Origin: Diphasiastrum complanatum
Lineage: Eukaryota > Streptophyta > Lycopodiopsida > Lycopodiales > Lycopodiaceae
Length of the DNA stretch: 64,000 nucleotides
NCBI GenBank assembly: GCA_029204225.1
Contig: CM055099.1
Location: forward strand, 45,093,489 to 45,157,488
Direction of reading: 5' to 3'
Shown here: positions 20,006 through 34,319 of the stretch, in pieces
How positions within the stretch are numbered: position 1 is the stretch's first letter
How the letters are laid out: each line of letters begins with the position of its first letter
Translations under genes and position numbers: made by a program
The notes under the pieces: generated by a model
Databases searched by the model: none
What the model was told of the DNA's origin: nothing
What the model saw: only the letters and a program-made list of their open reading frames with translations

Positions 20006-20041
20006 CCAACAGGACGTTGTAGAAGCACTACCTAAGGCTAA

Positions 20042-21053
20042 GTGATCAAAGCAAAATCAGTCAAAGGTATGTGCAGATTGCTTTCAACTTTTTTGAATGA
20101 TTCTAGAAGTGGAAAGTCCTTGCCTTTTCAATGTCGAGTTATAGTGGCATATGGATTAGCAGTCAAAGTGGTCAAAGGAAGATTTTCTTTGGTTATGGGA
20201 CCAATTAAGCATGGAACAGAAAGGATGTCTATGTTGGGCCATGATCCAGGGAAAGTTCAAAGTTATGCCCTTCGGATCAGTCGAATTGTACATAGGCTCC
20301 ACTTTTTTGTATGTGCTAGAGTACATCCGAATTAAGAAGTATCAGTTTTTGCGGCATAATGACACGAAGCAAAAAAAAATGGAGGAAGCATGCACAGTTA
20401 AGTTATATTCACTAGAAGGCCGGGCGAATATCAAAAAATTTGACAATGCAGGTTTGTTGTTGGATGTTAACATGGCGTATTTGGAGCTGTATAGTATCTA
20501 CACCGATTGGGAGCGCAACTTTTCCAGCTATTTTGTGGAAATAAAACACAATTTGCAGGACAGATTCAAATCCCACGAACATAGATCATAAATTTCTTCA
20601 ATTTTCTTTTTTTTCCAATAAGTTCAAGAACTTTTTGATGGTTTTCTACTCCTTGTAAGGTTGATATCTTACAACAACTTACCTATCGGGAGTTATACCA
20701 GAGCAAGAGAAGATGTATTGTTGCTCGAGTGCCAAAGAGATTTGGAGATTGCACAGTAGTTACACGAAGAGCTTAATACATGAAGTCTTTTTCTTGTATA
20801 TTGCATTGCAGACTATGTGATGCTGAGTTTCATATGTGATGATGCTTATTCTATGTTGCTGAAATATATTTTGAATCGACATTTGATTCAGAAATATAAA
20901 GTGAAGATCATCAACTCAACGAATGAAGAGATATCTCTACTTGTGACCTAACGAAGATCTTCGATACGAATATATTCTTTTCTAAGGAATGAATAATTCT
21001 CGAAACGATAACTTTCTGTTCACGAGGACGTTTCACATTTGAGGAGGGGGATA
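20042..21053 (+). other. unknown region before an LTR start
   Basis: Two overlapping open stretches (20042-20335 and 20211-20591, 126 residues ending FKSHEHRS) show no family I recognise. Downstream the frames are broken. A polypurine tract GAGGAGGGGGA (21041-21051) ends the region, so this may be the degraded 3' interior of an LTR element. Confidence 0.3.
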
Positions 21054-21135
21054 TGTGATACCACATATTTATATATTTACTCAAAAATGGCAATATATAC
21101 TTGAAAATGAGGATATGTGCTAGACAAATAGAGTA
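21054..21135 (+). repeat. start of an LTR (truncated)
   Basis: TGTGATACCACATATTTATA follows a G-rich polypurine tract, as an LTR start should. The same sequence occurs inverted at 2870-2935. Similarity ends at about 21135. Confidence 0.5.
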
Positions 21136-22284
<1,149 letters not shown>

Positions 22285-22576
22285 TGTTCTTTTCTTCATC
22301 GAATGAGCTCTAGCAAAGCTTGCAGAGAGAACTTGATGCTAGGTGCTAATCAATTTTTTCAGTCTTTTATTTCATAATTACGTGTTGAAGATAAGACAAT
22401 TGATGTGGAAATCAACTAGGTAAGAATTTATTTTGTAGTGTAAGACTTTACTCATGGTATATATATTATAGGTGGGGAAATATATTGATGTGAAAAATGT
22501 TTTAGTGGATATCTCACAAGAACATTATCTGTATATACATTTGAAAAACATGTTGGAAAGCTCATAAGCACTTTTT

Positions 22577-22740
22577 AGGTAGAGTTCTTGACTGCCACCA
22601 GAAAGGTGTAGGCTCAAATCCCGACCACTGTGTAGTGACATCTAAAGAGCTTACCTCCGTAAATGGCAACTAGTCATCGTTATATAGAGAAAGAGTAGGT
22701 TGTCAGTGCACCCTAAATCTATTAACGAAAGTGCTCAAAA
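22577..22740 (+). mobile_element. possible tRNA-derived SINE
   Basis: AGGTAGAGTTCTTGACTGCC resembles a pol III A-box region. GGCTCAAATCC (22611-22621) differs at two or three positions from the B-box consensus GGTTCRANTCC, and the spacing of about 30 bp is right. It resembles plant SINE heads that derive from tRNA. No A- or T-rich tail or flanking duplication was pinned down, and the fold is too degenerate for a tRNA gene. Confidence 0.35.
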
Positions 22741-24059
22741 TTTTTGAATATATTGTTGATAAGTGTTAACTAAATTTCCTTCTAGACATAACAACAATGG
22801 TAGGGAAAATGTCTATCTTTTCTCAACCTTGGCTCAATAGAGTAGGTGGTGTCTTTTATTCCAACCTTTCAAAAACATAGTAGGTGGTGTCATTATATAG
22901 TAGGTAGTTGAGACATTAGCTTTGATATCTTAATAACTAAGCTCTATTGATGTTACCTACTTCATGGGAAGAACTCCCACTTTTGAAATTTTCAAGGCTT
23001 CCATTGATTTAAACTAAATGTAATTGTTTACGTTGTAATCTTAGTATTTGCTTTTTTACAAAGAAAGTGAGGAGCCTCTCTGCACATAATTTGTGCCCAA
23101 GGATCACTTGGAGGGTTCATGGCCCTTTTTTCTTTCCTATTTTTAGTTCCCATAATGAGTTTTTTTTGTCACAAACTCATTTTTGGAGCGCTTTTTTTCC
23201 ATCATTTCGTCCAAATGTACAACACAAATAGACAGAGTTTTAGTAATCTATTCATTTTCATAACAAGTGTCGAATGATAATATCGCTTGTCAATAACTAC
23301 AATCTTTTACACAACTCGATTATATTTGTCAACATTATAACAAAAACTTATATATTTTGTCCAAAACTTCATTATGTTGAGTTGAGAACTTCCAACTTTT
23401 ATGCCTAAAAATGCTTGTTTTGTGGCAAAAACTTTGTTGTTTTTTTGAACATTTTCTAAAATTGATTCTAACTGTGAAACTTAAATGTTATTTTCTAGGA
23501 CTTTTGTACAAAATGTATAAGGAAATATCAATAGGATAAAACTTTTATAAATAAGTGTATAAAGAATTTATGGGGTTGGCATTTTCAGTATTTCTATTTT
23601 ATATTGAATGTTTTGAGAGCCATATCAACATTTTGTTGACTTGTTTTATTGAATTTAGAAACAAATTGAGAGAAGTTTACTACACAACTTTTTAATTGAA
23701 TTTACTTTTGTAAGAGATTATATTGTGATAAGTTTTCATTAATCGATTATCATATGATGTTTCTCAATATGAAGTATTTTAATTACGTTTATTGTTGCTA
23801 CTTGTATCATGTAGACCCTCTTTTGAAATATACATATTTGCTCTTTACATTGTAGACATGACATTATGTTCTCGATGCCAATCTAAATATTAAGGGTATT
23901 TCTTTCGAAGAGGAAAAGAAAAGTTGATGGATTTGGTCTTATTCTGCCATGAGCCTCTATAATTCCATTTGAGAGCTCTTTTGAAATATAAAACTTAAGA
24001 GACCAGTCACCAAATTCATTAAATAAGAAAACTTAGAGACACTACAATTACTCTTGATA
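22741..24059. other. AT-rich intergenic DNA
   Basis: No coding stretch or element recognised; many oligo-T runs. Confidence 0.55.
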
Positions 24060-24795
24060 TTGATCGATGTGACAGAGACTAGTAGTTGACTCAACAACCT
24101 CGAAGCTTTCCTTGACCTCTAACCTCGAAGCTTCCCTCAATAAAACCCTCTCTTCTATTTCCCTCGATAGAGCTCGTCTAGCCAATCCTTCTTTCAAGGC
24201 CGATGAATTGCTAGAAGCTTCCAATTTGCTGAAAATCTTAGACCATTCTGAAGAGGTGATCCTTTGAAAGAAAACCCATCTCAATTGGCTAAGAGAAGCT
24301 ACCTTCCCTTTGTCATCTTTTTTAGAAAACTCAAAGCCCAACAAAGAAGAGAGGACTCTTGCGGACTCGTCATCAATGATACCCCTCTCTCCAGTGAAGC
24401 CATTTGCTTATCCTTCTCAGACCATAATTACTCTCGTTTATTTAGCCCAAACCCCCTCCTCCAAAGACCTTGACATTGGACCTCCCCTCTTACTACTGCT
24501 TTACTTCTCCTCTCTCAACTAAAGAATCAAATTCTCTTTCTATGCCGCTTACTCTAAAGGAGCTTTTTCTTGCGCTCAAAGCCATAAATAGAGACAAAAC
24601 TCCCTACCTTGATGGCATCACTCCTGACTTTTTCCTTGCTTATTGGAACCTGGTTGGACCCTCCCTCCTCCTCGCCACTAATAATGCCTTGTCCTCGGGC
24701 TCTTTTTTCTCTTCCTTCTCTCAGGGGCTTATCAAACTAATACCCAAGACTGAATCTCCTAAGAGAATCACCAACTATCGCCCTCTCACTATGCC
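24060..24795 (+). pseudogene. LINE (L1-type) region between endonuclease and RT, plus RT N-terminus
   Basis: Frames across 24060-24795 give LNWLREATFP, FFRKLKAQQRREDSCGLVINDTPLSSEAICLSFSDHNYS, typical of the plant LINE spacer. Then come LALKAINRDKTPYLDGITPDFFLAYW, LIKLIPKTE and ITNYRPLTM, the start of the non-LTR RT. Usual motifs are DKAPGLDGF and NYRPISL, so the match is clear. At least two frameshifts. It stops at about 24795; the next RT segment (LLKIDFDKAFDHVSW) is found only at 31714 and 33206. Confidence 0.85.
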
Positions 24796-24840
24796 CAATA
24801 CTGTGAACTATTTTTCAACAGTCTGCATATTTGAACTAGT

Positions 24841-25071
24841 TGTCGCAACAATCTGCATTTTTTCTCATTTCTGACAACCAAAAAATGCAAAAAATGCGAC
24901 ACTGCATTTTTACATGCAATTTCTGACATGCGAGAAAAGCGAAAAATGCGACACTGCATTTTTACATGCAATTTTTGATAGGCAAGAAAAGCAAAAAATG
25001 TGACACTGCAATTTTGCATGCAATTTATGATAGGTGAAAAAGGGTAAAAATGCGACACTACATTTTTACAC
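24841..25071. repeat. 52-bp tandem repeat, about 4.5 units
   Basis: The anchor TGCGACACTGC (or a close variant) recurs at 24895, 24947, 24999 and 25051, exactly 52 bp apart each time, with a degenerate unit before at 24841. Units contain the palindromic-looking TGCATTTTTACATGCA. Confidence 0.93.
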
Positions 25072-25284
25072 GGGATTCTACACAGTCGACTATTGCGAAG
25101 GTTGTCCTTAAGTAAAGGAAAAGGCCAAAAGCCAAAGAGTGTCTTGACGACCATTTGCAAATTTACAAGAGATCCCAAGTACAGACCATTCGTCTTCACG
25201 CTCCAATAATAAACCGGTCTATTGATCAGTTTAATAGCTAATAACTATCTTGTCATTGTAAACTTAAGATAGCACAAGATCTTT

Positions 25285-26033
25285 TGTCAGAAATAGGATA
25301 GAGAATGTAAAACGGAAACTTTCTATTTCTAATGCATGACTACGCCTATCAAAAATTAAACAAAGCAGTAGAGATAAAGATCACATTCAATCTTTAACAA
25401 CTAACTTTGAAATCGCTAGATATTAAGTGATTACGTAACCAAACATAAAGTATTGAATTCTTAGATAATTTCTATCAGTTACAAAAGCAATATAGAGATG
25501 CATGCATTCAAAATCAGATGCTATTGAGCACAAAACAATAGTGGATAGAAATCGCGCACTCTAAGTTGTCTCTGAGTAACTGAGAATACATCTGATAATA
25601 AGCAGCTCTGTTGATAAGCAGTAGTGCAAATAGCAACTCTAAAATAAATCTCTAAAAGTCTGAGCTAGAATGCTCAAGAGAGTTCAAGCTTGGAAGCTTG
25701 ATAGAGAGCTAACAACAATACTTTCTGATTATGAATGATCTGCCTCATAAGAGCACAAGAAGCATCGTGTAATAACACTCAACTGCTTCACAATTCACAA
25801 TGTTGATTTGTTGCCTTTTTAGAACTTGAAAAGAGATGTATGAACAACTGATTTATAGTAAGTAATTAGGTCGTCAAATGCAATTTCCAGTTGGCTGGTG
25901 TTTGCTAGCATTCATCCAGTTCCTTCTCAGAAATTGATTGCTGATAAGCGGTGAAAATTGGCCATAAACAGTCTGTCTACATAAATGAACTAAAACTGTC
26001 ACTCTGTAGAAATGAACTAAAACTGCCACAGGC
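25285..26033 (-). repeat. truncated solo LTR of family A
   Basis: Closely matches 30702-31428 and, more distantly, the distal two thirds of the LTR at 1670-2853 in reverse. It has no PBS on the internal side and lacks the first 360 or so bases of the LTR, so it is an isolated fragment. Confidence 0.85.
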
Positions 26034-26770
26034 CCCTAAGTTGGTTTATCTCATTACATATATTTGTTAATTTTTTCTCGAGTGCTAGTGTTCGTCAGAC
26101 ACCAACTTTATTTGTTTGCGAGAATTTATCAGATAAAACTTTGTCAGATCTCATGGATCAAGGTTGGGATAGTAAAACAAATAATGACATAGAATGCAGG
26201 ATTAAAAAGTCTTCAATGATCTTTCGTTATCATATCGAAAAGCAAATGCTCAGTCTCACATTTAGCTATCAGAGATACAAGAAAATTGAAGGTACATGGC
26301 TACCACTGGATCAAGACTTTGAACTAAATGGTCAGACAAACTGAATGGAGATAAGCATTATCTTCAATGAGGAATATTTGACTATGGTTGAGGTGGAAGA
26401 GCATTGGAAGCTTGATTTTATCATAATAGAGCTCATGTTATTACAAACCAATGTACCAACATATTCCAGATTTATCATCAACAGAAGACTCATATTTGTC
26501 ATGTCACAGATGTGAAAAAGACAGGAGCTGATAACGTGCTGCTACCTACAACAATCACCATTGTGGGAGAACAATAGCTTCAAATAAAGTTTAGTAAAAA
26601 TCTGTGTATAGACTCTTTCATTCAATAAATGAACACCCAACTTGGGTATCAATACATGTATTTTGTGCTCCCAAATTCATAAAATGGAGCAGCATTTGAT
26701 ATATCAATGTATATTTTTCTATGAATTCTATACATGTGCAATCTAGTTCTATTCTATGCTATATGTATTG
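26034..26770. other. AT-rich DNA with a short unknown ORF
   Basis: A 67-codon plus-strand ORF (26141-26344) has no recognisable features. Nothing else is supported. Confidence 0.35.
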
Positions 26771-26771
26771 T

Positions 26772-26915
26772 TCAATCTTTATTTAGTATAACTACATCAT
26801 CCTTTGCACCATCATCAACAATGGGAGGCTGAAGCCTTGCCCTAGCCAATATGCTCAGGATAATTTCTTGTCTAAATCTGTACAACTGGCTTGATGTGTA
26901 CTCAGGAAGTGTAAA
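26772..26915 (-). other. candidate terminal exon of the H3-like gene
   Basis: On the minus strand TTCTATCTTGCAG, a good splice acceptor, precedes 47 open codons beginning FTLPEYTSSQLYRFRQEI and ending VVILNKD-stop. A donor-like GTAAGAT lies upstream at 27400, but joining the two would shift the frame, so the link is not proven. No domain recognised. Confidence 0.3.
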
Positions 26916-27462
26916 CTGCAAGATAGAACATTCATGTATTAGTAATGGCTAAAATCATCAACAAAATAGAAAACTAATCATGATTCCAAAAATAAGAATA
27001 AACAGAATTAATTATCCTAGAAATATAAACATCTTCCTGAAGGTTGAACCACACAAATACATTAGAATATTGCTTTCAAAATGTTGTTAAGAAAGACAAA
27101 ATTTATCTCCAAACTAATGATCTGTCAGTCCACTGAATGCGGAACATCTGTTGGAATATATTTACTTAAACATGGCAAGTATATATCTACATCCTTATGC
27201 GTATTGCTAGTCGAGTTCATCGTGACACAAAAACCTTTAACAATATTATCTATAGATCTCTTAATAGAGATCAAGTTTAAACTCCAGTGGTCACTGCAAA
27301 ATAACATAGAAATTCCATTAGCTGCAATTCTGAGAACTATTTCCATTGATAATGCCAATGATAAATCATTAAACAGCAAGAAGCATTTAACATATCTTAC
27401 TTGGTATGATAAGGCATGACCAGTTATTTTATTGCTGGTGTGAATCCACTAGTCAGACACTA

Positions 27463-28011
27463 TGACAATGTGTCGTTATTCTCCTTGAAGGCCTGAAGCA
27501 AAAAGTTACTGAGCACCAGCAATTCATTGGATGAATCTCTTGCAATGTCATATTGCAAGAGTGTAATCCCAGACTCTATCACAGGATCACTGATAGAAGC
27601 CCATCTTTTTTTAAGATCCAAACAATCGACAACTCTATAATTTATACTAAAGTCAATTTCCTCTATTCTAAAACAAAATGGAGTACCAATTCTATCTATA
27701 GCACCGGCTATGTCCTTCTCAAATTTAAGACAATCATCGGAATCTATATATGTATAAAGATCTGAAAGAGCAGGAGGAGGTGGATGAGTAGTATCTACAG
27801 GAATTACAGGAGTATCCAAAATCGATGTAGTTATATTTACAACCTTATCTAGAGCAACATTATCTACATTTGCATCTGGGTTAGGCTTCGCAGAGTCGGT
27901 GGTATCTACCCTCCTTACTTTCTTCGGGGCTCTTTTGGGGGCTGCCTGCTTCCTAGGACACTTGGTAGGAAGATCAGTTCTATCTAGAGGAACAGGTCTG
28001 GGAGCAGCAGG
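27463..28011 (-). pseudogene. open extension in frame with the H3-like fold (183 codons)
   Basis: Immediately after a TAG (28014-28012) the same frame stays open for 183 codons. It begins PAAPRPVPLDRTDLPTKCP, followed by a very basic stretch (RKQAAPKRAPKKVRR), an Asp/Thr-rich linker, a Pro run (about residue 82) and a 90-residue acidic to mixed domain (LYTYIDSDDCLKFEKDIAG, VVDCLDLKKRWASISDP). It ends at TAG 27462-27460; the frame continues with a further stop as CLTSGFTPAIK. A CAG-to-TAG change at each stop would restore one long protein. I do not recognise the C-terminal domain. Confidence 0.45.
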
Positions 28012-28345
28012 CTAAGACACGTGTAACTTGCAAAATCTCTCCCTCATTCTCATCAGTAACTGAAAGTCCTTAGGCATTACGGTGACTCTCTTAGAATGAA
28101 TAGCAAGATAAAATGAATCTTTAAAAAAAAGGCTCATATAGTCCTCAACAGCTTCTTGAAGGCACTGGAGAGCAGAGGGTGTGAATCTAACAAGCTGACC
28201 GAGATCATTTCTAGTTATGTGGCGGATGACATGGTAGAATGGAGCTCACTCTGCAAAGGTGCCAAATTAATAGGGATATCCACATGTAGACGATACAATA
28301 TCATCATCAGAAAAAACAATAGAGTAATAAGTTGCATCAAAGTAC
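28012..28345 (-). pseudogene. histone H3-type (possibly CENH3-like) fold, decayed
   Basis: The minus strand at 28245-28015 encodes 77 residues that align without gaps, save one extra residue in loop 1, to the H3 histone fold. APFYHVIRHITRND corresponds to the start of alpha-1, RFTPSALQCLQEAVEDY to alpha-2, and LAIHSKRVTVMPKDFQLLMR to loop 2/alpha-3. EDY and KDF are the forms usual in centromeric H3 (CENH3), while VRF is like canonical H3. In-frame TGA precedes APF; upstream codons (YFDATYYSIVFSDDDIV) are open but unlike the H3 tail. The tail, alpha-N and a proper start are not visible. Read as a divergent H3/CENH3 pseudogene or an unusual H3-fold protein. Confidence 0.68.
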
Positions 28346-28452
28346 TATGACCAGATTCTATGAAGCAAAACAAATACTCATCTTTGATTATATTGTATAC
28401 TTTGTATGATCAATCCAATCTCCATGCTTGTATGCTTGATTCAAATTTAAAA

Positions 28453-28640
28453 ATGCCGCTCATTTTTTCATTCCAATAGGTAGTTGGCGCTCATATTTCC
28501 ATTCCAATGTAATGATGGCATTCATAATTGGAGATGGCACCCATATTCTCATTCTCGTGGAAGGAATGCACACGTAAACATTTTGCTATTTTTCCTGATT
28601 CGAATTCGGAAATGGCGGTCATATTCTAGATCCAGTGAAA
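28453..28640. repeat. degenerate 30-bp repeats
   Basis: Four or five blocks resembling ATGGCRCTCATATTYTCATTCC occur at about 28453, 28484, 28512, 28531 and 28610. The spacing is roughly 20-40 bp except before the last. Confidence 0.5.
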
Positions 28641-29020
28641 ATATTGCCCTTTTCATGACCAATGGAGAGAATATTTTTGAATTTAGTCAAGTTATACTGT
28701 GAACCATTTACAGTTTTTAACTGTGACTATAGACACTGTGGTAAGACCATTGGGAGTTGGGGAGGCCCCTGGAGTGGCGGGGGCAAGCAAATAAACAATA
28801 TTGTTTTTTTTTTTTATTTTGATATTTTTCTATATCCTACATGGCATTTCTTAAAGGGTCTATTTGATATTGAGAACTCCTCTAATGCTGTGTAAAACAC
28901 TTGTAAATCTGCAGACTGTGTAAAGACACGGGAAAATCCGCAGAACTGGATAAACAATGGATGAGGATTAAAATTGATTAGTCAATTAGTAAGAAGGAAA
29001 ATAATCCAACACTGCCCTTT

Positions 29021-29640
29021 AATTTGAATCCTTGAATGCCTTGACCTTCAAACTTAGTTCTACACAGAATCTTTTGTGTGCTTCCAAACTTAATGCTTTG
29101 GTAAAAATACTATCTTGCGTTCTACAGTACTGCAATCTGACCTCTTCATTGAGAATTTTGCTTTTGACAAAAACGATACTTCAGTTCAACGTGCTTACTC
29201 CTAGAATGAAATCTAGAGTTGGCTGATAAAGTATGGCAGTTTGATTATCAGAAAATAATGTCGTCGGAGCATATTGATTCAAACCGATATCTGAGAGTAA
29301 GTTCCTCAACCAAATTGCTTTCTTTGTAGCTTGAGAGGCTGCGATATACTCTGATTCAGTGGAAGATAGAGCTATTGAAGATTGCTTGCGACTGTTTCAG
29401 GAAATTGGACCATTGTTGAGGAAGAATGTAAATCCGGAAGTGGATTTACGAGTGTCTAAATCTCCTTCCCAACTTGCATCTATGTAACCACTGAGTAAAT
29501 TGAGTTTGTCGTTGCCGACTACTCCATAACAAATGCAAAAGTCCGTAGTAGCTCAAAGATATCTCATGACTCTGATAAGAGCCTTCCAATTTGTTACACT
29601 AGGATTAGTCATAAACTGACTGCAAAAGCTGTGTCTGGCT
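29021..29640 (-). pseudogene. copia RNase H, family A
   Basis: Reads YIDASWEGDLDTRKSTSG (first catalytic Asp), QSSIALSSTESEYIAASQATKKAIWL (Glu), LFSDNQTAI (Asp) and the C-terminal KYRF/FTKALSLEAH. Stops occur after NGPIS and near the C-terminus, plus one frameshift. This is the ribonuclease that removes the RNA template and defines the PPT. Confidence 0.88.
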
Positions 29641-30048
29641 TGGTATAGATCATGGCGTACATAAGAGATCCTATAATAGAATGGTAAGGATACTCACGCA
29701 TCTGCTGCTTCTCATAAATTGTTTGGGGACACTGGTCCTTTGACAATTTGAGACATGGTTCCATTGGTGAGAGAGCTAACTTGCAACTAATAAGATTATA
29801 TCTAACTAACATGTTGTAGATGTACCTCTGTTGTGTAATGTAGGCCAACTTTTGTTTTCTGTCTCTGTGGATTTGTATACCAAGGTAGAAATGAGCTTTG
29901 CCCAGATTGGTCATGTCGAATTCGGAAGATAACATTGTCTTGGCCTCTTTTATCAGATCGGTACCGTTGCTGAAAAACATTTTATCATCCACATAGAAAG
30001 TGATAATGATAAAAGACTGTTGCACTGCTTTGAAATAAACATTTGAAT
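29609..30048 (-). pseudogene. copia RT palm, family A
   Basis: VQQSFIIITFYVDDKMFFSNGTDL has an intact YVDD, then LGKAHFYLGIQIHRDRKQ, MLVRYNLISCKLALSPMEP and SLMYAMIYTKPDTAFAVS. The upstream half of the palm is absent because the frame is joined to gag at about 30048. Confidence 0.88.
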
Positions 30049-30495
30049 CAATGTCATAATTGCGTCTTGATCGTCTATGACTGATTCGACAGCGGCCATC
30101 TGTTGCAAGAGATTCTTAAATTGGCTAATATGACTCTGAAGTGAATCACCAACAGACATTTTAAATGTGAAGAATTTCCTTTGTAAATGTAACTTAGTAG
30201 TTACGTCCCTCACATCATATAGTGAGTTCAAAATGTCCCAAATGTATTCTAACATTTTAGCTTCAGCTATGTGTCCAATCTGTGTATTTGATATATTGAG
30301 GATAATAAGCGCAAAAGCTTTATCGTCCTTTGATTTCCACTTTGATTCGTCATCTTCAGGTTTTACTTCTTTACCTGTAACAACATCCCATAAGTTGCTG
30401 GCAATTAGCAAGGCCTTCATCTTAAATTTTCACAAATGATAATTGGATCCATTCAGCTTGTCTGCAATAAGACCAGCTTTACTTTGAGAATCCAT
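30049..30495 (-). pseudogene. copia gag, family A, fused to RT by deletion
   Basis: ATG at 30495 (MDSQSKAGLIADKLNGSNYH), then a stop where Trp is expected, as in the copy at 14847. The Gag core runs MKALLIASNLWDVV...NQFKNLLQQMAAVESVIDDQDAIMTL and then switches to RT sequence (IQMFISKQ in the Gag frame). The 155-residue ORF 30420-29953 therefore crosses the deletion joint. Confidence 0.85.
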
Positions 30496-30689
30496 CTAAA
30501 ACTTAGTCTGTCGATTGTCTCAATGACGCTAAGATGTAGTAATGCCAACAACAGGAAATCAATTCTCTGATACTAAAACGATGAACGGAACTGAAGAATA
30601 TGATATCAATTTGATATCGTGAAAGATATCAAGTATTAGAGCTTTTGCTCTGATATTGAAATAGTATAAGGCCCTGAAGAAGAATCAAC

Positions 30690-30701
30690 GCTCTGATACC
30701 A
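30690..30701 (-). promoter_or_regulatory. primer-binding site, family A
   Basis: TGGTATCAGAGC on the minus strand, directly after the LTR end at 30702. Confidence 0.9.
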
Positions 30702-31428
30702 TGTCGAAAATAGGATAGAGAATGTAAAGCGAAAACTTCCTACTTCCAATGCATGACTACGCCTATCAAAAATTAAACAAAGCAGTAGTGATAAAAATTA
30801 CATTCAATTTTTAGCAACTAGCTTTAAAATTGCTAGATACTAAGTGATTACGTAGCCAAACATAAAGTATTGAATTCCCAGACAATTTCTATCAGTTACA
30901 AAAGCAATACAGAGATGCATGCATTCTGACATAAACTGAATACAATAAGAAGAAAGTATCGATTCAAAAAAACAAAATCAGATGCTAATGAGCGCAAAAC
31001 AATAGCGGATAGAAATCGCGCACTCTAAGTTGTCTCTGAGTAACTGAGAATAAGTCTGATAATAAGCAGTTCTGCTGATAAGAAGTAGTGCAATAGCAAC
31101 TCTAAAATAAATCTCTAAAAGACTGAGCTAGAATGCTTAAGAGAGTTCAAGCTTGGAAGCTTGATAGAGAGCTAACAACAATACTTTCTGACTATGAATG
31201 GTCTGCCTGATAAGAGCGCAAGAAGCTTCGTGTAATAACACTCAACTGCTTCACAATTCACAATGTTGATTCGTTGCCTTTTTAGAACTTGAAAAGAGAT
31301 GTATGAACAGCTGATTTATAGTAAGTAATTAGGTCATTAAATGCGATTGCCAGTTGGCTGGTGTTTGCTGGCATTCATCCAGTTCCTTCTCAGAAATTGA
31401 TTGCTGATAAGCGATGAAAATTGGCCAT
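30702..31428 (-). repeat. 5' LTR of family A, truncated
   Basis: Nearly colinear with 25285-26012. It is cut at 31428, where the tandemly duplicated segment begins, so the first 370 or so bases of the LTR are missing. Confidence 0.85.
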
Positions 31429-31713
31429 AGTTATTGGTTGGCAAGGGGGTGCTAGATTAGCCTAGATGTAGGATTGCATGTGCTAGCTAGCTATGGTTGG
31501 GTGGTGAATACTTGAGGCCACTTGTTATCTACCTTTGTGATTAAGATTAGGGACATAGGTGGAGGACAAATCCATGGAGGCTTGAAGATCCTTACTTGGA
31601 GGTGGAGGCATCCTACCTTGGAGTTGGGGAGCATCTTGGAGCTTGCAGGTTACTTGGAGGACCTTTGGAGGCACTACCTTTGGACTAGGAGGACTTCTTG
31701 GCTTCACTTGTAA

Positions 31714-32640
<927 letters not shown>

Positions 32641-32643
32641 ATA

Positions 32644-32921
32644 ATAGTCCTAGGCCTCTCTCTGTCTCATTGGTTGTGCATGGAACTCCATACTGTATTG
32701 GATGGTGCCAATTGCCATCTATATGAGGGAGGAGGGTGCCCATTGGGAGGAGGAGAGATCTCTCTTGTTTGCTATGCTTATGCTCTAGTGTGGCTACTAG
32801 TGTATAGAGTGTTTTCTTGTGTGTAGTATGCTTAGGATTTGGATCTTGCTTATGGTATGGGACATAAGTAGGGTTTGGATCTTGAGTATGTTATGGTGTG
32901 TGGTGGTGTGCTTGTGGTTAG
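32644..32921. other. spacer between the duplicated segments
   Basis: A T/G-rich sequence with GGTGTGTGGTGGTGTGC-type runs and no ORF of interest. Confidence 0.6.
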
Positions 32922-34308
<1,387 letters not shown>

Positions 34309-34319
34309 ATTATGTTGTT

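Larger units (their letters stand above)
18004..20035 (+). mobile_element. family A copia copy, integrase to RT, truncated at both ends
   Basis: Starts inside integrase (VELPICQDSLVGKQNRKPFKSS) right at the end of the gypsy fragment. It continues through GPMKNPSL, FIDEFFRRT, DNDGEYISIEF, YSPQSNGLAERKN and FWAEDVSTAAYVQN, the acidic linker, and RT ([34 protein letters not shown] at about 19549-19560, LSKDQCPQT, RPDISFVVSSLSQYM). It ends near 20035 with a 15-base repetition (ATATCTCTTTTGTAG). Protein identity with 3828-15643 defines the family. RNase H and LTRs are absent. Confidence 0.88.
28888..31428 (-). mobile_element. family A copia, internally deleted
   Basis: Minus strand: partial 5' LTR (31428-30702), PBS (30701-30690), gag (30495-30049) joined directly to RT palm (30048-29609), RNase H (to 29021), altered PPT (AAAGGGCAG, 29020-29012) and the first 124 bp of the 3' LTR (29011-28888). 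The zinc knuckle, protease, integrase and RT N-half are missing. Confidence 0.88.

Noticed and set aside
22577-22650. A functional tRNA gene
   Set aside because: No acceptor stem or cloverleaf can be drawn; only box-like similarity remains.
26916-27400. Intron joining the H3-like extension to the FTLPEY exon
   Set aside because: Donor and acceptor look good, but the join is out of phase with the open frame, so I list the exon only as a candidate.
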